Origin: JBCCGE01 sp039029455
GTDB taxonomy: Bacteria; Pseudomonadota; Gammaproteobacteria; Arenicellales; Poriferihabitantaceae
DNA length: 64,000 nt
Reading direction: 5' to 3'
Assembly: GCA_039029455.1 (NCBI GenBank)
Contig: JBCCGE010000002.1
Coordinates: forward strand, 1-64,000
This document shows positions 14,438 through 23,284 of the stretch, piece after piece. Each line of letters starts with the position of its first letter. The stretch's first letter is position 1. The position numbers and the translations under genes are program-made. The notes under the pieces were generated by a model. That model was not told where the DNA came from, did not search any database, and saw only the letters and a list, made by a program, of their open reading frames with translations.

Positions 14438-17154
14438 TGTCGATACTCTCCATCGCCGCGGCAGAATGAGGGCATTCCACACTGCTCGCAAATGCCTTCC
14501 CGCAACGGATCTACCGAGGCGAAACCCGCGTCGAATTCGCTACACATTTCTTCGATCTGATGGCGCCAGTCCTGCAGCAATTCGTTCCAGTCGGGTACGT
14601 CAGCGCCCAGTCCATTGTGGTGTTTGTACGGATAAACGCCCGGAATTTTTTCGGCGAACGGCAGTTCCCGGTTGTCGTTTGCAATACCTATCATCCGGCA
14701 ATCGCCCGCTTCCAGTTTGCCGAACGCAACCAGAGAAACGGGGGTGTCGAGACTGCTGACGTACAGAGGGAGTTGGGGAGACACCGGACGCTGTTGCCAC
14801 CACGCGCGAGGGCTGTCAGTCCTTCCGGTTTTGTAATCGATCAGTCCCAGACTGCCGTCTTCAAATCGGTCGATTCGATCGATGGACAATTCGATTTCGA
14901 CACCGCTGAATGTGACGTTTAGTCTGGACTCAGTTGATTCAACTGAAAACGGTTCAACGCGTTGGCGTTCAAATTCGAACCACTCCAGAATTGTGAACTT
15001 CAGTGACTCTGAAAGGGTTTCAAAATAGGATTCACCGCAGCCGCTAGTGATCAAAAATCGTTTGCTTGCTGCACGCAGTGAATCCGTGCACAGACTGACG
15101 AGCTGGTTTTGCTGGAGATTGTGCAGGGACCGGGAGTCACCGATTTCTGCCCACATCAGCTGCAGTGCATGGTGAATCATCGAACCCCGTTCCGGCGGTG
15201 TGACTCCATCTTCGCGCTGTTGCCAGATTCCGGCACCGAGCCTGTACGTGGCGAATGCGCAGCAGGGACAATGAGCCTGCAACTGGATAAGATTCGCGCC
15301 GCCCGCAGCTTTTGTTTTCGATGTCCTGGGTGGTCCGGACTCTGCTGCAATCCAGTCCGGCACAGTAGCGTCTAAAAACTGATCGTACAGTGAAACGAGC
15401 GGATCGTCCTCGAAGTCGCCCGTAACTGTTGGCAAGAGGGTGCTGGGTTGCAGCGGAACCTCGCGATCAAATCGACTGCTGCTGAAGAAGATTTCGTTAC
15501 AGGAGGACATCAACCTTTGTTGAAGCCTAAGCGCAAGGGCAAGATTTTCCTCAAGGTTGGCTTGCGGGATGCCGGCCTGGCGCTGGGTATGAAGTGGCAG
15601 AAACGGATTGGGGTTGAGAGCAGGCGGCCAATCCTCTTCGGTCGCGCCAATAAACCAGATGGCGTCAAATTGAAGACCGCTGGCTTCAAGAGCTCCCAGA
15701 ACCTGAACCGGTTTCGAGCCGGACTCAATCTGAAAAGACTGTTGACGGGACAATCGTCTAAGCCAGTCCAGCGCCTCGAAGCATGAGTATTCATCGGAGA
15801 TTCTGTCCAGCGATTGCAGGGATCGTGAGAGGCGCAGAAACGCATCAACCTGCTGATACTCGGCACTGTGCAATGTCACTTCACCCGGCCAGCCCAGAGC
15901 ATCCAGCCAGGCACAGAAATGTTCATGCCAGTCCTGCATACGGGCCCTGGCGGGTGTGGAAATTGCGAGTGAAATCGCGGCCCCCAAACGTTCGACAAAT
16001 TTTGGCACCGCCGGTGCAGTATTCGAATCGACGCTCTGGCTCAGCAGCCACTTATGCAGAAAATCCAGTCGGTTTCTGACGGACAGACTGCGGTGCAGGT
16101 GTTGCGATAAAAGCGCCCGATTCACTTGTTCGGTTCGGCTGCCGTCGGTATACGGCGATGTAATCAACGACTCGAACTCGCTGAGCGAGACCGACCTGGA
16201 TGCCAGAGCCATGAGCCAGGCAAGGGCATCTCTGACTACGGGTTGCTGATCGAGGGAACTGCCCAGTGATATATGAAAAGCCGCGTCCTCTGTTACAGGA
16301 TGCAGGACGTCATCCGGAGTCAGAACCTGACGCAGCGTATTTGCAATAGATTCCCGGTATTTCGTCAAATCCGGACACACGATGGCTACTCGTGCGACAG
16401 GGTCAGTTTCAATTATTTTGCGAGTCCATCGGGCCGCAGCCAGAAGTTCCTCGGTGTTGTCTGTAAACCGCGCACTTTTTGTCTCGGGAACCTTCGTATC
16501 AAAACCCGTCAACAACACATCGACACCAATACCCTGCAAACTCTCCGATAGTTCTCGCTGTTGCGGTGTAAACACATCGAAGCCGTGAAAACATATTGAC
16601 GTTCGACTGATATGCGCGTGGTCCCGGATACTTTGGTCGGTTTGAAGGGATTCGGCGAGAACGTCTGCGATTGAAAATTCATCGATCCAGTTGTTTTTCG
16701 CACACTCGTCCCTGAACTGGTTTTGCCACTGGTTGAAGTTTTTCTGATCGGACAGGGTGGACATTCGCAGGTCCTGCAAGGACAACTTCCAGAGTTTGAG
16801 TAGTCTCCAGGCCTGGATTGCAGAATGAGCGGTGGAATGAATATTCCAAAGTGGCGCAGTGTTCGAGTAACGGGCGGTGACGTGGGATTCTATGATTCGA
16901 CACCAAATCTGCTGTAACTGCGTGTTCTGCAGCAGTAGAGAGTGGTCGGATGTCACTACTTTGAATTGTTGCCAGAGTCGCTCCAGCCAGGCCCCATACG
17001 GCAGAATATCAGCGGTCGGCCAGGCCGCATGTCCGGAAGTCAGTTGATGTGCGTCGAACCCAAGTGATAACTCCCTGGCCAGCCGCTTGGTTGATGTGAC
17101 GACCGTCCCTCCGTTTCGCAACCGATCAAAAACATGTTCATTTAATGACGCCAT
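14434..17154 (-). CDS. addB: AddB-like DNA repair nuclease
   Basis: 906 residues. An inactivated helicase-like body is followed by a C-terminal PD-(D/E)XK nuclease: GSMIHHALQLMW, then GLIDYKTGRTDS (about residues 770-781) and QLPLYV. Four Cys residues placed as CPCC before and CEQCGMPSFC after the nuclease fit the AddB iron-sulphur cluster. The protein matches the probable DNA repair protein type found beside AddA-like genes in beta- and gammaproteobacteria. The addB-addA operon is flanked by inverted MITE A copies. Confidence 0.83.
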   Translation of the reverse strand: MASLNEHVFDRLRNGGTVVTSTKRLARELSLGFDAHQLTSGHAAWPTADILPYGAWLERLWQQFKVVTSDHSLLLQNTQLQQIWCRIIESHVTARYSNTAPLWNIHSTAHSAIQAWRLLKLWKLSLQDLRMSTLSDQKNFNQWQNQFRDECAKNNWIDEFSIADVLAESLQTDQSIRDHAHISRTSICFHGFDVFTPQQRELSESLQGIGVDVLLTGFDTKVPETKSARFTDNTEELLAAARWTRKIIETDPVARVAIVCPDLTKYRESIANTLRQVLTPDDVLHPVTEDAAFHISLGSSLDQQPVVRDALAWLMALASRSVSLSEFESLITSPYTDGSRTEQVNRALLSQHLHRSLSVRNRLDFLHKWLLSQSVDSNTAPAVPKFVERLGAAISLAISTPARARMQDWHEHFCAWLDALGWPGEVTLHSAEYQQVDAFLRLSRSLQSLDRISDEYSCFEALDWLRRLSRQQSFQIESGSKPVQVLGALEASGLQFDAIWFIGATEEDWPPALNPNPFLPLHTQRQAGIPQANLEENLALALRLQQRLMSSCNEIFFSSSRFDREVPLQPSTLLPTVTGDFEDDPLVSLYDQFLDATVPDWIAAESGPPRTSKTKAAGGANLIQLQAHCPCCAFATYRLGAGIWQQREDGVTPPERGSMIHHALQLMWAEIGDSRSLHNLQQNQLVSLCTDSLRAASKRFLITSGCGESYFETLSESLKFTILEWFEFERQRVEPFSVESTESRLNVTFSGVEIELSIDRIDRFEDGSLGLIDYKTGRTDSPRAWWQQRPVSPQLPLYVSSLDTPVSLVAFGKLEAGDCRMIGIANDNRELPFAEKIPGVYPYKHHNGLGADVPDWNELLQDWRHQIEEMCSEFDAGFASVDPLREGICEQCGMPSFCRGDGEYRQ

Positions 17155-17175
17155 ACGGCTGTTGTGGCACCTCTG

Positions 17176-17307
17176 GCAGGCTATTGAAAAACGTTATCGA
17201 GGCAGGTTATGCAAGGTAAAAATTGGCGAAAAAGCACCCAGTAAATGAGCATTTTGAGCCAATTTTAACGCCGCAGAACCCACGCAGATAGTTTTTCAAC
17301 AGCCTGC
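17176..17307 (-). mobile_element. MITE A, copy 2 (intact)
   Basis: 132 bp with terminal repeats GCAGGCTRTTGAAAAAC, in the opposite orientation to copy 1. It fills most of the gap between the addB start and the next upstream gene. Its right end (minus reading) supplies the G that completes, or directly follows, the TAG stop of that gene. The element can fold end to end into a long hairpin. No target duplication is evident. Confidence 0.82.
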
Positions 17308-17801
17308 TAGTGAACCTGCGGGTTCATGGCGTTTAACATGGCCTCATTCATGCGGTCAGCGTGATCCAGATTGGCCTTTTTTGTCAGCACCTGGTCAATG
17401 TTCCCATAGACCGCATCGACTATCCTCAGATCGTGATTCCGCAGCACATTCATGAGCTTGGTGAATGTGTTCAGGTGGTTGATCAATTCAGATCTGGGAT
17501 GATCTGCTGCTGATATTCTGTCCAGACTGTGCCGAGTCCTCGCAGTCAGGTTCCTCAGAATTGCATGATCTGCCTCAATCAGCTGTATGGGTTCGCCGTC
17601 GTCAAGGGTCTGTAGATGTCCCTGCTGGATATCCAGACGAACCGTAAGCAGTGAACTGAAAACGAGCAGGTGTCTCTCAGCTTCTTCCAGATTCAGCGCC
17701 GTAGCCTGCTCCAGAAATTGTCGAAAGCGAATGTCCAGAACCTCCTGCCAGTGACTTACCGTATCCTGCAGGTCAACAGGTCGATCCACTTTATCCTTCA
17801 T
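17307..17801 (-). CDS. Helical protein, possibly hemerythrin-like
   Basis: 164 residues, predicted all-helical, soluble, rich in His, Leu and Asp. The spacing of HWQEVLDIRFRQF, EADHAIL, NHLNTF and RNHDLRIVDAVY recalls the four-helix hemerythrin (HHE) fold, but the ligand set is incomplete by eye, so this is a weak assignment. It starts four bases inside the end of the pterin dehydratase gene (ATGA), so the two are co-transcribed. Its stop TAG abuts a MITE end, so the original C terminus may have been changed by the insertion. Confidence 0.6.
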   Translation of the reverse strand: MKDKVDRPVDLQDTVSHWQEVLDIRFRQFLEQATALNLEEAERHLLVFSSLLTVRLDIQQGHLQTLDDGEPIQLIEADHAILRNLTARTRHSLDRISAADHPRSELINHLNTFTKLMNVLRNHDLRIVDAVYGNIDQVLTKKANLDHADRMNEAMLNAMNPQVH

Positions 17802-18094
17802 ATCAGCTGCTGGATTTTTTGAGCAAGCTCAAAGTCAAGTGCGGTGATGCCTCCGGCATCATGAGTGAAAAGCTCAATGTCCACGGTTTTGTATACGTTT
17901 GACCAGTTTGGGTGATGGTCCATTTTCTCCGCCAGTATCGCTACCCTGCTCATAAATCCAAAGGCTTCAATAAAATTCTTGAACACGAACTGTTTTTGCA
18001 GGCGGTCGCGGACGACTGTCCATTCTTCCGCTCCACTGTTGAGCGCATCCAACTCACGCTGAATTTGTTCGAGGCTCAGTAGTTGTCTGCTCAT
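17798..18094 (-). CDS. phhB: Pterin-4a-carbinolamine dehydratase
   Basis: 98 residues, full length for the family. The active-site block EKMDHHPNWSNVYKTVDIEL (about residues 56-75) holds the conserved His-His-Pro and Trp, and THDAGGITALD follows. The enzyme recycles 4a-hydroxytetrahydrobiopterin, usually for phenylalanine hydroxylase; no such hydroxylase is in this window, so the partner is elsewhere or the role is in molybdopterin metabolism. It overlaps the following helical protein by four bases. Confidence 0.93.
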   Translation of the reverse strand: MSRQLLSLEQIQRELDALNSGAEEWTVVRDRLQKQFVFKNFIEAFGFMSRVAILAEKMDHHPNWSNVYKTVDIELFTHDAGGITALDFELAQKIQQLI

Positions 18095-18123
18095 TTCTCT
18101 TCGTTGCCTTTAAATCTGACGTT

Positions 18124-18939
18124 CTAAGACATCGGCATCATCGCACCGTCGGCCCACAGTGCACCGGAGATAATCGGATTTTCGATCAGTGCGGCTACAG
18201 CAGATGCAATTTCCGACGGATCGATCATTCGTCCCAGCGGAATCTGATGTTTAATGTGTTCTTCAAAATACCCGTCGGGCATCTGTTCAACCATTGGTGT
18301 GTTGACCATGCCGGGATGCACAATTTTGCACTGAACACCGTGATACATGCCCTCAAGATTGAGCGTTTTGCAGGCGCCGTTAAGCGCGGACTTTGCACTC
18401 GAATACGAAATTTGACCGCGGTTGCCCCGTGACGATACGGACCCGATCATGACGATTGAACCGGAAATGGGTTCGTCCGGGTTCCATCTTCCGCGATCCG
18501 ATTGTGCACGTTCTTCCACGATCCCGGCGATGGTCTCAATACTCCAGTAGACCGGATGAATCAGATTAACATCGAGGACCTGCCTGAAGACGTCTTCATC
18601 ATACATCTGCGCAATTCCGCGCTCGCGATCGAACTTGACGGCCAGCGCGTCCCTCAGAATTCCCGCTGCGGGCACGCAAACCGTTACCGTGCCGAATCTG
18701 GATTTCATTTCGGAAAACACGTGTTTTCTGAAGGCACTGTCTGAAACGTCGCCGTCAAAACCCACGGCGACGTCCCGATCAACTGCGCGGTTAATGTCTT
18801 CAGCGACCGTGTGACAGTTCTCAGCGAGATCAACGACGGCGACCGCTGCAGCCCCTCTCTCTGCCAGCATAGTAGTGATCGCCCGGCCAATACCGCCAGT
18901 TGCGCCTGTGACTACAGCGATCTGATTTTGGATCATCAT
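18124..18939 (-). CDS. Short-chain dehydrogenase/reductase
   Basis: 271 residues, classical SDR. It has the NAD(P) motif TGATGGIGRA (about residues 12-21), Asp-37-type acidic residue AVVDLAEN (suggesting NAD preference), PAAGIL in place of NNAG, and the catalytic Ser, Tyr and Lys in IGSVSSRGNRG and YSSAKSAL. FabG-like; the substrate is unknown. It carries about 20 extra residues between Asn and Ser motifs. Start ATG 18939 or the adjacent ATG 18936. It lies 29 bases upstream of phhB on the same strand. Confidence 0.85.
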   Translation of the reverse strand: MMIQNQIAVVTGATGGIGRAITTMLAERGAAAVAVVDLAENCHTVAEDINRAVDRDVAVGFDGDVSDSAFRKHVFSEMKSRFGTVTVCVPAAGILRDALAVKFDRERGIAQMYDEDVFRQVLDVNLIHPVYWSIETIAGIVEERAQSDRGRWNPDEPISGSIVMIGSVSSRGNRGQISYSSAKSALNGACKTLNLEGMYHGVQCKIVHPGMVNTPMVEQMPDGYFEEHIKHQIPLGRMIDPSEIASAVAALIENPIISGALWADGAMMPMS

Positions 18940-19073
18940 GGTTCTGAGTGTGAAGCGATGCTAAATACCGCTCGACTATACCGGAAATGCCGGTTTTCAA
19001 TCACGAACACATTTCCGGGCACGGATGAGTTGTCAGAATGCGACACATCTCTGGACTAGACAGGCCACGATTT

Positions 19074-19082
19074 TGCTATAAT
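19074..19082 (+). promoter_or_regulatory. Extended -10 promoter of petABC
   Basis: TTTGCTATAAT: TG, one base, then perfect TATAAT (19077-19082), with a GC-rich discriminator CGGGCGG. No good -35, as is common for extended -10 promoters. A start near 19090 would give petA an mRNA leader of about 290 bases. The 439 bp gap 18940-19378 has no gene I can support. Confidence 0.5.
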
Positions 19083-19192
19083 CGGGCGGTTTAGAAGCCC
19101 TGAGCACACAGCACACACAGTAGGTTCGCGGATCGGCCTTCCTCGTGGTGTGCGAGTCAATTTTTAAGGTGCCCGCAACCCGAAGTCGACCT

Positions 19193-19224
19193 AATCTGAA
19201 GCGTGTCAGGTTCACGTTCAGATT
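19193..19224 (+). promoter_or_regulatory. Strong hairpin in petA leader
   Basis: AATCTGAA (19193-19200) pairs with TTCAGATT (19217-19224), and CGTG with CACG inside, separated by one unpaired G and a 7-base loop. There is no T tract after it, so it is not a simple terminator. It lies in the inferred long leader, about 155 bases before petA, and could affect mRNA stability or translation. Confidence 0.5.
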
Positions 19225-19378
19225 GGGAGCGGGAAGTTACAGATTGATTAACGCTACCAGTAATGCCTTGTCTATGGCCAGTCTCTGTGCGATTTCGTAT
19301 CGGGATGAAGGTTAAGCGTCGCATGTCGTGTCAGATGCAGTACTCAAAAGCCAGATTTCGAATTATTGAGGTTTAGAC

Positions 19379-19993
19379 ATGTCTAGTGATCATGCAGAAC
19401 ACCACGATGGCAGTGGTGAGCATGTAGCGGATACCGGGCGTCGAAAGATGCTCACAATAACTACCGCAGCATTGGGTGCCGTTGGTGGCGGCGCTCTCGT
19501 TGTGCCTTTTGCCGGCAGTCTGGTTCCCAGCGAAAGAGCGAAGTCGGCCGGTGCCCCGGTTGAGGTAGACATCAGCAAGATCGAAGCAGGACAGCAACTG
19601 ACTTACGAATGGAGAGGCAAGCCGGTATGGGTTATCAATAGAACACCCGAAATGCTTGGATCCCTTTCAGAATTGACGCCCGCACTTGCGGATCCGAATT
19701 CAAACCTTGCACAACAGCCTGCTTATGCGCAGAACGAACATCGCTCCATCCGCGAGGATATTCTGGTACTGGTCGGAATCTGCACACATCTGGGCTGTTC
19801 GCCAAAATATCTCCCTGAAGTAGCCGACAACTGGGAGGGCGGGTTTCTTTGCGCATGTCACGGATCGACTTTCGATCTGGCCGGGCGTGTATTTAGTGGC
19901 GTTCCGGCGCCAAAGAATCTGGAAGTTCCGCCGCATAAATATCTTTCTGACAACCTGATACTCGTCGGTGACGATTCGGGGGCCGCATCATGA
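19379..19993 (+). CDS. petA: Ubiquinol-cytochrome c reductase Rieske subunit
   Basis: 204 residues. A twin-arginine signal anchor (GRRKMLTITTAALGAVGGG, about residues 20-38) is followed by the Rieske domain. The two cluster-binding loops are CTHLGCSPK (about 138-146) and CACHGSTFDLAGR (about 160-172), each with the required Cys and His. It carries the [2Fe-2S] cluster of the bc1 complex on the outer face of the inner membrane and passes electrons to cytochrome c1. GAGG ribosome site before the ATG. It overlaps petB by four bases (ATGA). Confidence 0.97.
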   Translation: MSSDHAEHHDGSGEHVADTGRRKMLTITTAALGAVGGGALVVPFAGSLVPSERAKSAGAPVEVDISKIEAGQQLTYEWRGKPVWVINRTPEMLGSLSELTPALADPNSNLAQQPAYAQNEHRSIREDILVLVGICTHLGCSPKYLPEVADNWEGGFLCACHGSTFDLAGRVFSGVPAPKNLEVPPHKYLSDNLILVGDDSGAAS

Positions 19994-21219
19994 GCATGAT
20001 GGAATGGATCGATCAGAGGTTTCCAGCGACAAAAGTCGTTAAGGAGCACCTTACTGAATACTATGCGCCCAGGAACTTCAATTTCTGGTATTTCTTCGGC
20101 AGTCTGGCGCTGGTGGTGCTGATTCTGCAGATTGTCACCGGAATTCTGCTGGCGATGAATTACAAGCCGGATGCCGATCTGGCGTTCGCCTCCGTGGAAT
20201 ACATAATGCGGGACGTCTGGGGTGGGTGGTTTGTCCGTTACATGCACTCCACGGGTGCGTCCATGTTCTTCGTTGTCGTGTATCTGCACATGTTTCGGGG
20301 ATTGATGTACGGCTCCTACAAGAATCCTCGTGAACTGGTCTGGATAATCGGTATGGTCATTTACATCATGATGATGGCGGCCGCATTCATGGGATATCTT
20401 CTGCCATGGGGTCAGATGTCTTTCTGGGGGGCTCAGGTTATCGTAAACCTGTTCGAAACGCTGCCGATTGTGGGTCCCGGTCTGTCGCAGTGGATTCGCG
20501 GGGACTACGTGATCTCAGATATCACCCTGAACCGATTCTATGCGTTCCACTACCTCATTCCGTTTGTTCTTGTTGGCCTGGTATTTCTGCATATTGTGGC
20601 GCTGCATCAGGTTGGTTCGAACAACCCGGACGGTATAGAAATAAAGAAAGGCCCCAAGGGGAACCGCTGGAGTAAAGATGCTCCCGCCGATGGCGTGCCG
20701 TTTCATCCTTACTTCACTGTGAAGGATATTATGGGGCTTGCGGTTTTCATGGCTATATTTTTCACGATCGTTTTCTTCATGCCTGAAATGGGGGGATACT
20801 TTCTTGAAAAGCCAAACTTTGAACCGGCGAATCCTCTGAAAACTCCGGAGCACATTGCGCCTGTCTGGTACTTCACACCGTATTACGCGATTCTGCGCGC
20901 GATTCCGAGTTTCCTCGGCACCCAGGTCTGGGGCGTGCTGGCGATGGGCGCATCTCTGGTTGTGTTCTTCTTTTTGCCCTGGCTCGACAGAAGTCCTGTG
21001 AAATCGATCCGCTACCGAGGACCGATTTACAAGTGCTTTCTGGCTTCGTTTGTGATCGCATTCATTTTTCTGGGATACCTGGGCGTGCAGCCACCGACAC
21101 CCACCTACACCTTGCTTTCGCAAATATTTACAGGCGTTTACTTTGCGTTCTTCCTCCTGATGCCGATCTACACCAAGATCGACAAGACGAAACCGGTACC
21201 AGAGAGGCTGACGAAATGA
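19990..21219 (+). CDS. petB: Cytochrome b of the bc1 complex
   Basis: 409 residues, full-length cytochrome b with about eight or nine spans. The four heme-ligand His residues lie in RYMHSTG with YLHMF and in AFHYLIP with FLHIV, each pair 14 residues apart. The Qo-site motif reads APVWYFTPYYAILR; the usual PEWY Glu is Val, a variant also known from gammaproteobacteria. It oxidises ubiquinol and holds both b hemes. It overlaps petA and petC by four bases on each side. Confidence 0.97.
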   Translation: MSMMEWIDQRFPATKVVKEHLTEYYAPRNFNFWYFFGSLALVVLILQIVTGILLAMNYKPDADLAFASVEYIMRDVWGGWFVRYMHSTGASMFFVVVYLHMFRGLMYGSYKNPRELVWIIGMVIYIMMMAAAFMGYLLPWGQMSFWGAQVIVNLFETLPIVGPGLSQWIRGDYVISDITLNRFYAFHYLIPFVLVGLVFLHIVALHQVGSNNPDGIEIKKGPKGNRWSKDAPADGVPFHPYFTVKDIMGLAVFMAIFFTIVFFMPEMGGYFLEKPNFEPANPLKTPEHIAPVWYFTPYYAILRAIPSFLGTQVWGVLAMGASLVVFFFLPWLDRSPVKSIRYRGPIYKCFLASFVIAFIFLGYLGVQPPTPTYTLLSQIFTGVYFAFFLLMPIYTKIDKTKPVPERLTK

Positions 21220-21971
21220 GCAACGTCATGCATAAGATTCTGGTCGCTTTTCTCGCTTCGCTGGTGCCTATGGGTGCACTCGCAGCCGGAGGTTCAAGCG
21301 CAAATCTCGACCCGATAGAGATAAAACTAAGCGATGAGCGCGCGCTTCAGGCGGGAGCCGGCCTGTTTGTAAACTACTGTCTTTCCTGCCACAGCGCTGA
21401 GTACATGCGCTACAACCGTCTGGTGTCTGACCTGAATCTCCCGGAAGATCTTGTAAAGGCCAACATGATCTTTACCGATGCAAAAATCGGTGATCCGATG
21501 ACGACGACAATGACCAAAGACGACGGTGAGGTATGGTTCGGTGTTTCGCCACCGGACCTTACGCTGATCGGTCGCCTCAGAGGTCCCGAATGGTTGTATA
21601 GCTATTTGCGGGCGTTTTACGTGGATGACAACACGGTAAGTGGATGGAATAATCTGGTGTTTCCGAACGTTGCGATGCCTCATGTGATGCACGGCATGCA
21701 GGGTATTCGTAAGGCTGTATTTAAAACAGAAGCCGACGCGTCCGGAAACCAGCAACCTGTATTTGAGCGCTATGAGGAGATTTCGCCCGGATCAATGACT
21801 GAGGAAGAATTTGATCGTGCCATGTCTGACCTTACGCATTTTCTCGTGTATATGGGTGAACCGTCCAAACTCGTAAGCACAAAATACGGTCTCGCTGTTC
21901 TGGCATTTCTCGGCGTATTCGGGTTCTCTGCCTGGCTGCTGAAAAAAGAATACTGGCGAGACGTCCATTAA
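21216..21971 (+). CDS. petC: Cytochrome c1
   Basis: 251 residues. A signal peptide (about residues 1-24, ending ALAAGG) is followed by the heme c motif CLSCH (about 53-57); a Met-rich stretch VAMPHVMHGMQG (about 150-161) supplies the expected axial Met. A C-terminal span (about 222-241) anchors it. I chose ATG 21216, which overlaps the petB stop (ATGA); the frame is open for another 61 codons upstream, but that part lies inside petB. Confidence 0.96.
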   Translation: MSNVMHKILVAFLASLVPMGALAAGGSSANLDPIEIKLSDERALQAGAGLFVNYCLSCHSAEYMRYNRLVSDLNLPEDLVKANMIFTDAKIGDPMTTTMTKDDGEVWFGVSPPDLTLIGRLRGPEWLYSYLRAFYVDDNTVSGWNNLVFPNVAMPHVMHGMQGIRKAVFKTEADASGNQQPVFERYEEISPGSMTEEEFDRAMSDLTHFLVYMGEPSKLVSTKYGLAVLAFLGVFGFSAWLLKKEYWRDVH

Positions 21972-22050
21972 ACACAATCAAAATACTATGAGAGAAGGTT
22001 TCGAGCGCCATGAAAGCAATGGTGCAATTGGTATTCCAGGACACAAATCG

Positions 22051-22647
22051 ATGAGTCTGCTGGCCGGCCCGGTCTGCCTGTTGAGTCACTGCTGTCGAAT
22101 AGTGATGCTCGATAAAGACGTTGAGTACAGTGTAGAGTACTATTCTGCAGACAGTGACCCTGCTCGAGTCGGCGAACACAATCCCTATGGCGAGACCCCA
22201 ACCTTAGTTGATCGGGAACTGTCACTCTACGATCCAGCGGTAATTGTGGAATATCTGGATGAACGATTTCCGCATCCTCCGTTGATGCCTGTTGATCCAA
22301 TTACGCGGGCGAAAACCCGCCTGATGATCTCCAGGCTGACCCGAGACTGGCTGAAGCCCATATCCGATTTGGGTGATTCAATTAGTGTTGCGGTTCCGGC
22401 TGAACTTGCGAAAAGTGTTCACGATGGACTGGTGGCGTTGTCGCCACTGTTCAACGAACAGGCTTATTTTTTGGGTAACGAATACACGCTTGTGGACGCC
22501 TATATGGCACCCTTACTTTGGAGAGTGCCATCACTTGGAATTGAATTACCTAAACAGACTGCGCCGCTTAACAGCTATGCAGACAGGTTGTTTAAACGCA
22601 CAGGTTTCACAGACAGCTTAAGCCCGGTTCAAGCCGAGATGCGCTAG
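22051..22647 (+). CDS. sspA: Stringent starvation protein A
   Basis: 198 residues with the glutathione-S-transferase fold. The thioredoxin-like N domain (LLAGPVCLLSHCCRIVM) and the conserved PTLVDRELSLYDPAVIVEYLDERFPHPPLMPV-type block (about residues 48-78) closely follow SspA, as does APLLWRVPSLGIELP near the C terminus. SspA binds RNA polymerase and is active in stress and stationary phase. I chose ATG 22051 (CAGGA ten bases upstream, matching the family's start); an ATG at 21988 would add 21 unrelated residues. It precedes sspB as in other gammaproteobacteria. Confidence 0.92.
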   Translation: MSLLAGPVCLLSHCCRIVMLDKDVEYSVEYYSADSDPARVGEHNPYGETPTLVDRELSLYDPAVIVEYLDERFPHPPLMPVDPITRAKTRLMISRLTRDWLKPISDLGDSISVAVPAELAKSVHDGLVALSPLFNEQAYFLGNEYTLVDAYMAPLLWRVPSLGIELPKQTAPLNSYADRLFKRTGFTDSLSPVQAEMR

Positions 22648-22658
22648 CAATCGATACT

Positions 22659-23114
22659 TTGAGTGATTTGCCCGATTCCGTTTCAACCAAGCCTTACCTT
22701 ATACGCGCCATATATGACTGGGCTGTGGATTGCGAACTGACACCTCAGGTGTTGGTAGCTGTGGATCATCCGGAAGTTGAAGTACCCGTAGACTTTGCCA
22801 AGGATGGACAAATTGTTCTGAATCTGCATCCGCAATCTGTCAGGAATCTCGAGATTGGCGCTGGATATTTGATGTTTTCCGCGCGATTTGCCGGTAAACC
22901 ATTTGATGTTGTCGTTCCAGTTGACGCCGTCATGGCGATTTATGCTCGAGAAAACGGTCAGGGCATCGTTTTTCAGGCCGATGGAAGCGGCGTTACCCCT
23001 CCACCAGAGCCTGAGAACGCAGGTGCCGACAAAGACAGCACCGTCAAAGCCGGAGAAACTCAGCAGGGGACTTCTCGCAAGTCTGCAATGTCACACCTAA
23101 AATTAGTCAAGTAA
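22659..23114 (+). CDS. sspB: ClpXP adaptor SspB
   Basis: 151 residues. The N domain (about 8-112), beginning with TKPYLIRAIYDWAVD and containing VDFAKDGQIVLNLHPQSV and VPVDAVMAIYARENGQGI, is the ssrA-tag binding domain. A flexible acidic linker leads to the short C-terminal ClpX-binding tail SHLKLVK. It delivers tagged peptides to ClpXP. The only suitable start is TTG 22659, 11 bases after sspA, which implies weak initiation and operon coupling. Confidence 0.92.
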   Translation: MSDLPDSVSTKPYLIRAIYDWAVDCELTPQVLVAVDHPEVEVPVDFAKDGQIVLNLHPQSVRNLEIGAGYLMFSARFAGKPFDVVVPVDAVMAIYARENGQGIVFQADGSGVTPPPEPENAGADKDSTVKAGETQQGTSRKSAMSHLKLVK

Positions 23115-23284
23115 ACGACTGCAGAGTCCGGGTGGGCTCTTGAAATACCTCAGGTCGACGCAACCTTGTGCTGATAAAGGGGTGCGTTAATATAGTCTGC
23201 GTCGAGTTGTACAGAGGCGTCTGTCAAGATCGCCCCCGTTTTGATTACCGCCAATAGACACCTTTTAGATTCAGGAAAATTCTA

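Noticed and set aside
10786..17307. MITE A pair as a functional composite transposon
   Set aside because: No transposase, no outer target duplication and inverted non-autonomous ends only; kept as an observation about layout, not as an element.
20515..21123. 202-codon minus-strand open frame
   Set aside because: Antisense to cytochrome b; its composition is that of a shadow frame.
23139..23164. Sigma-32 promoter before hslV
   Set aside because: CTTGAAA is a perfect -35, but no CCCCAT-like -10 lies 13-15 bases downstream, so it is not listed as a feature.
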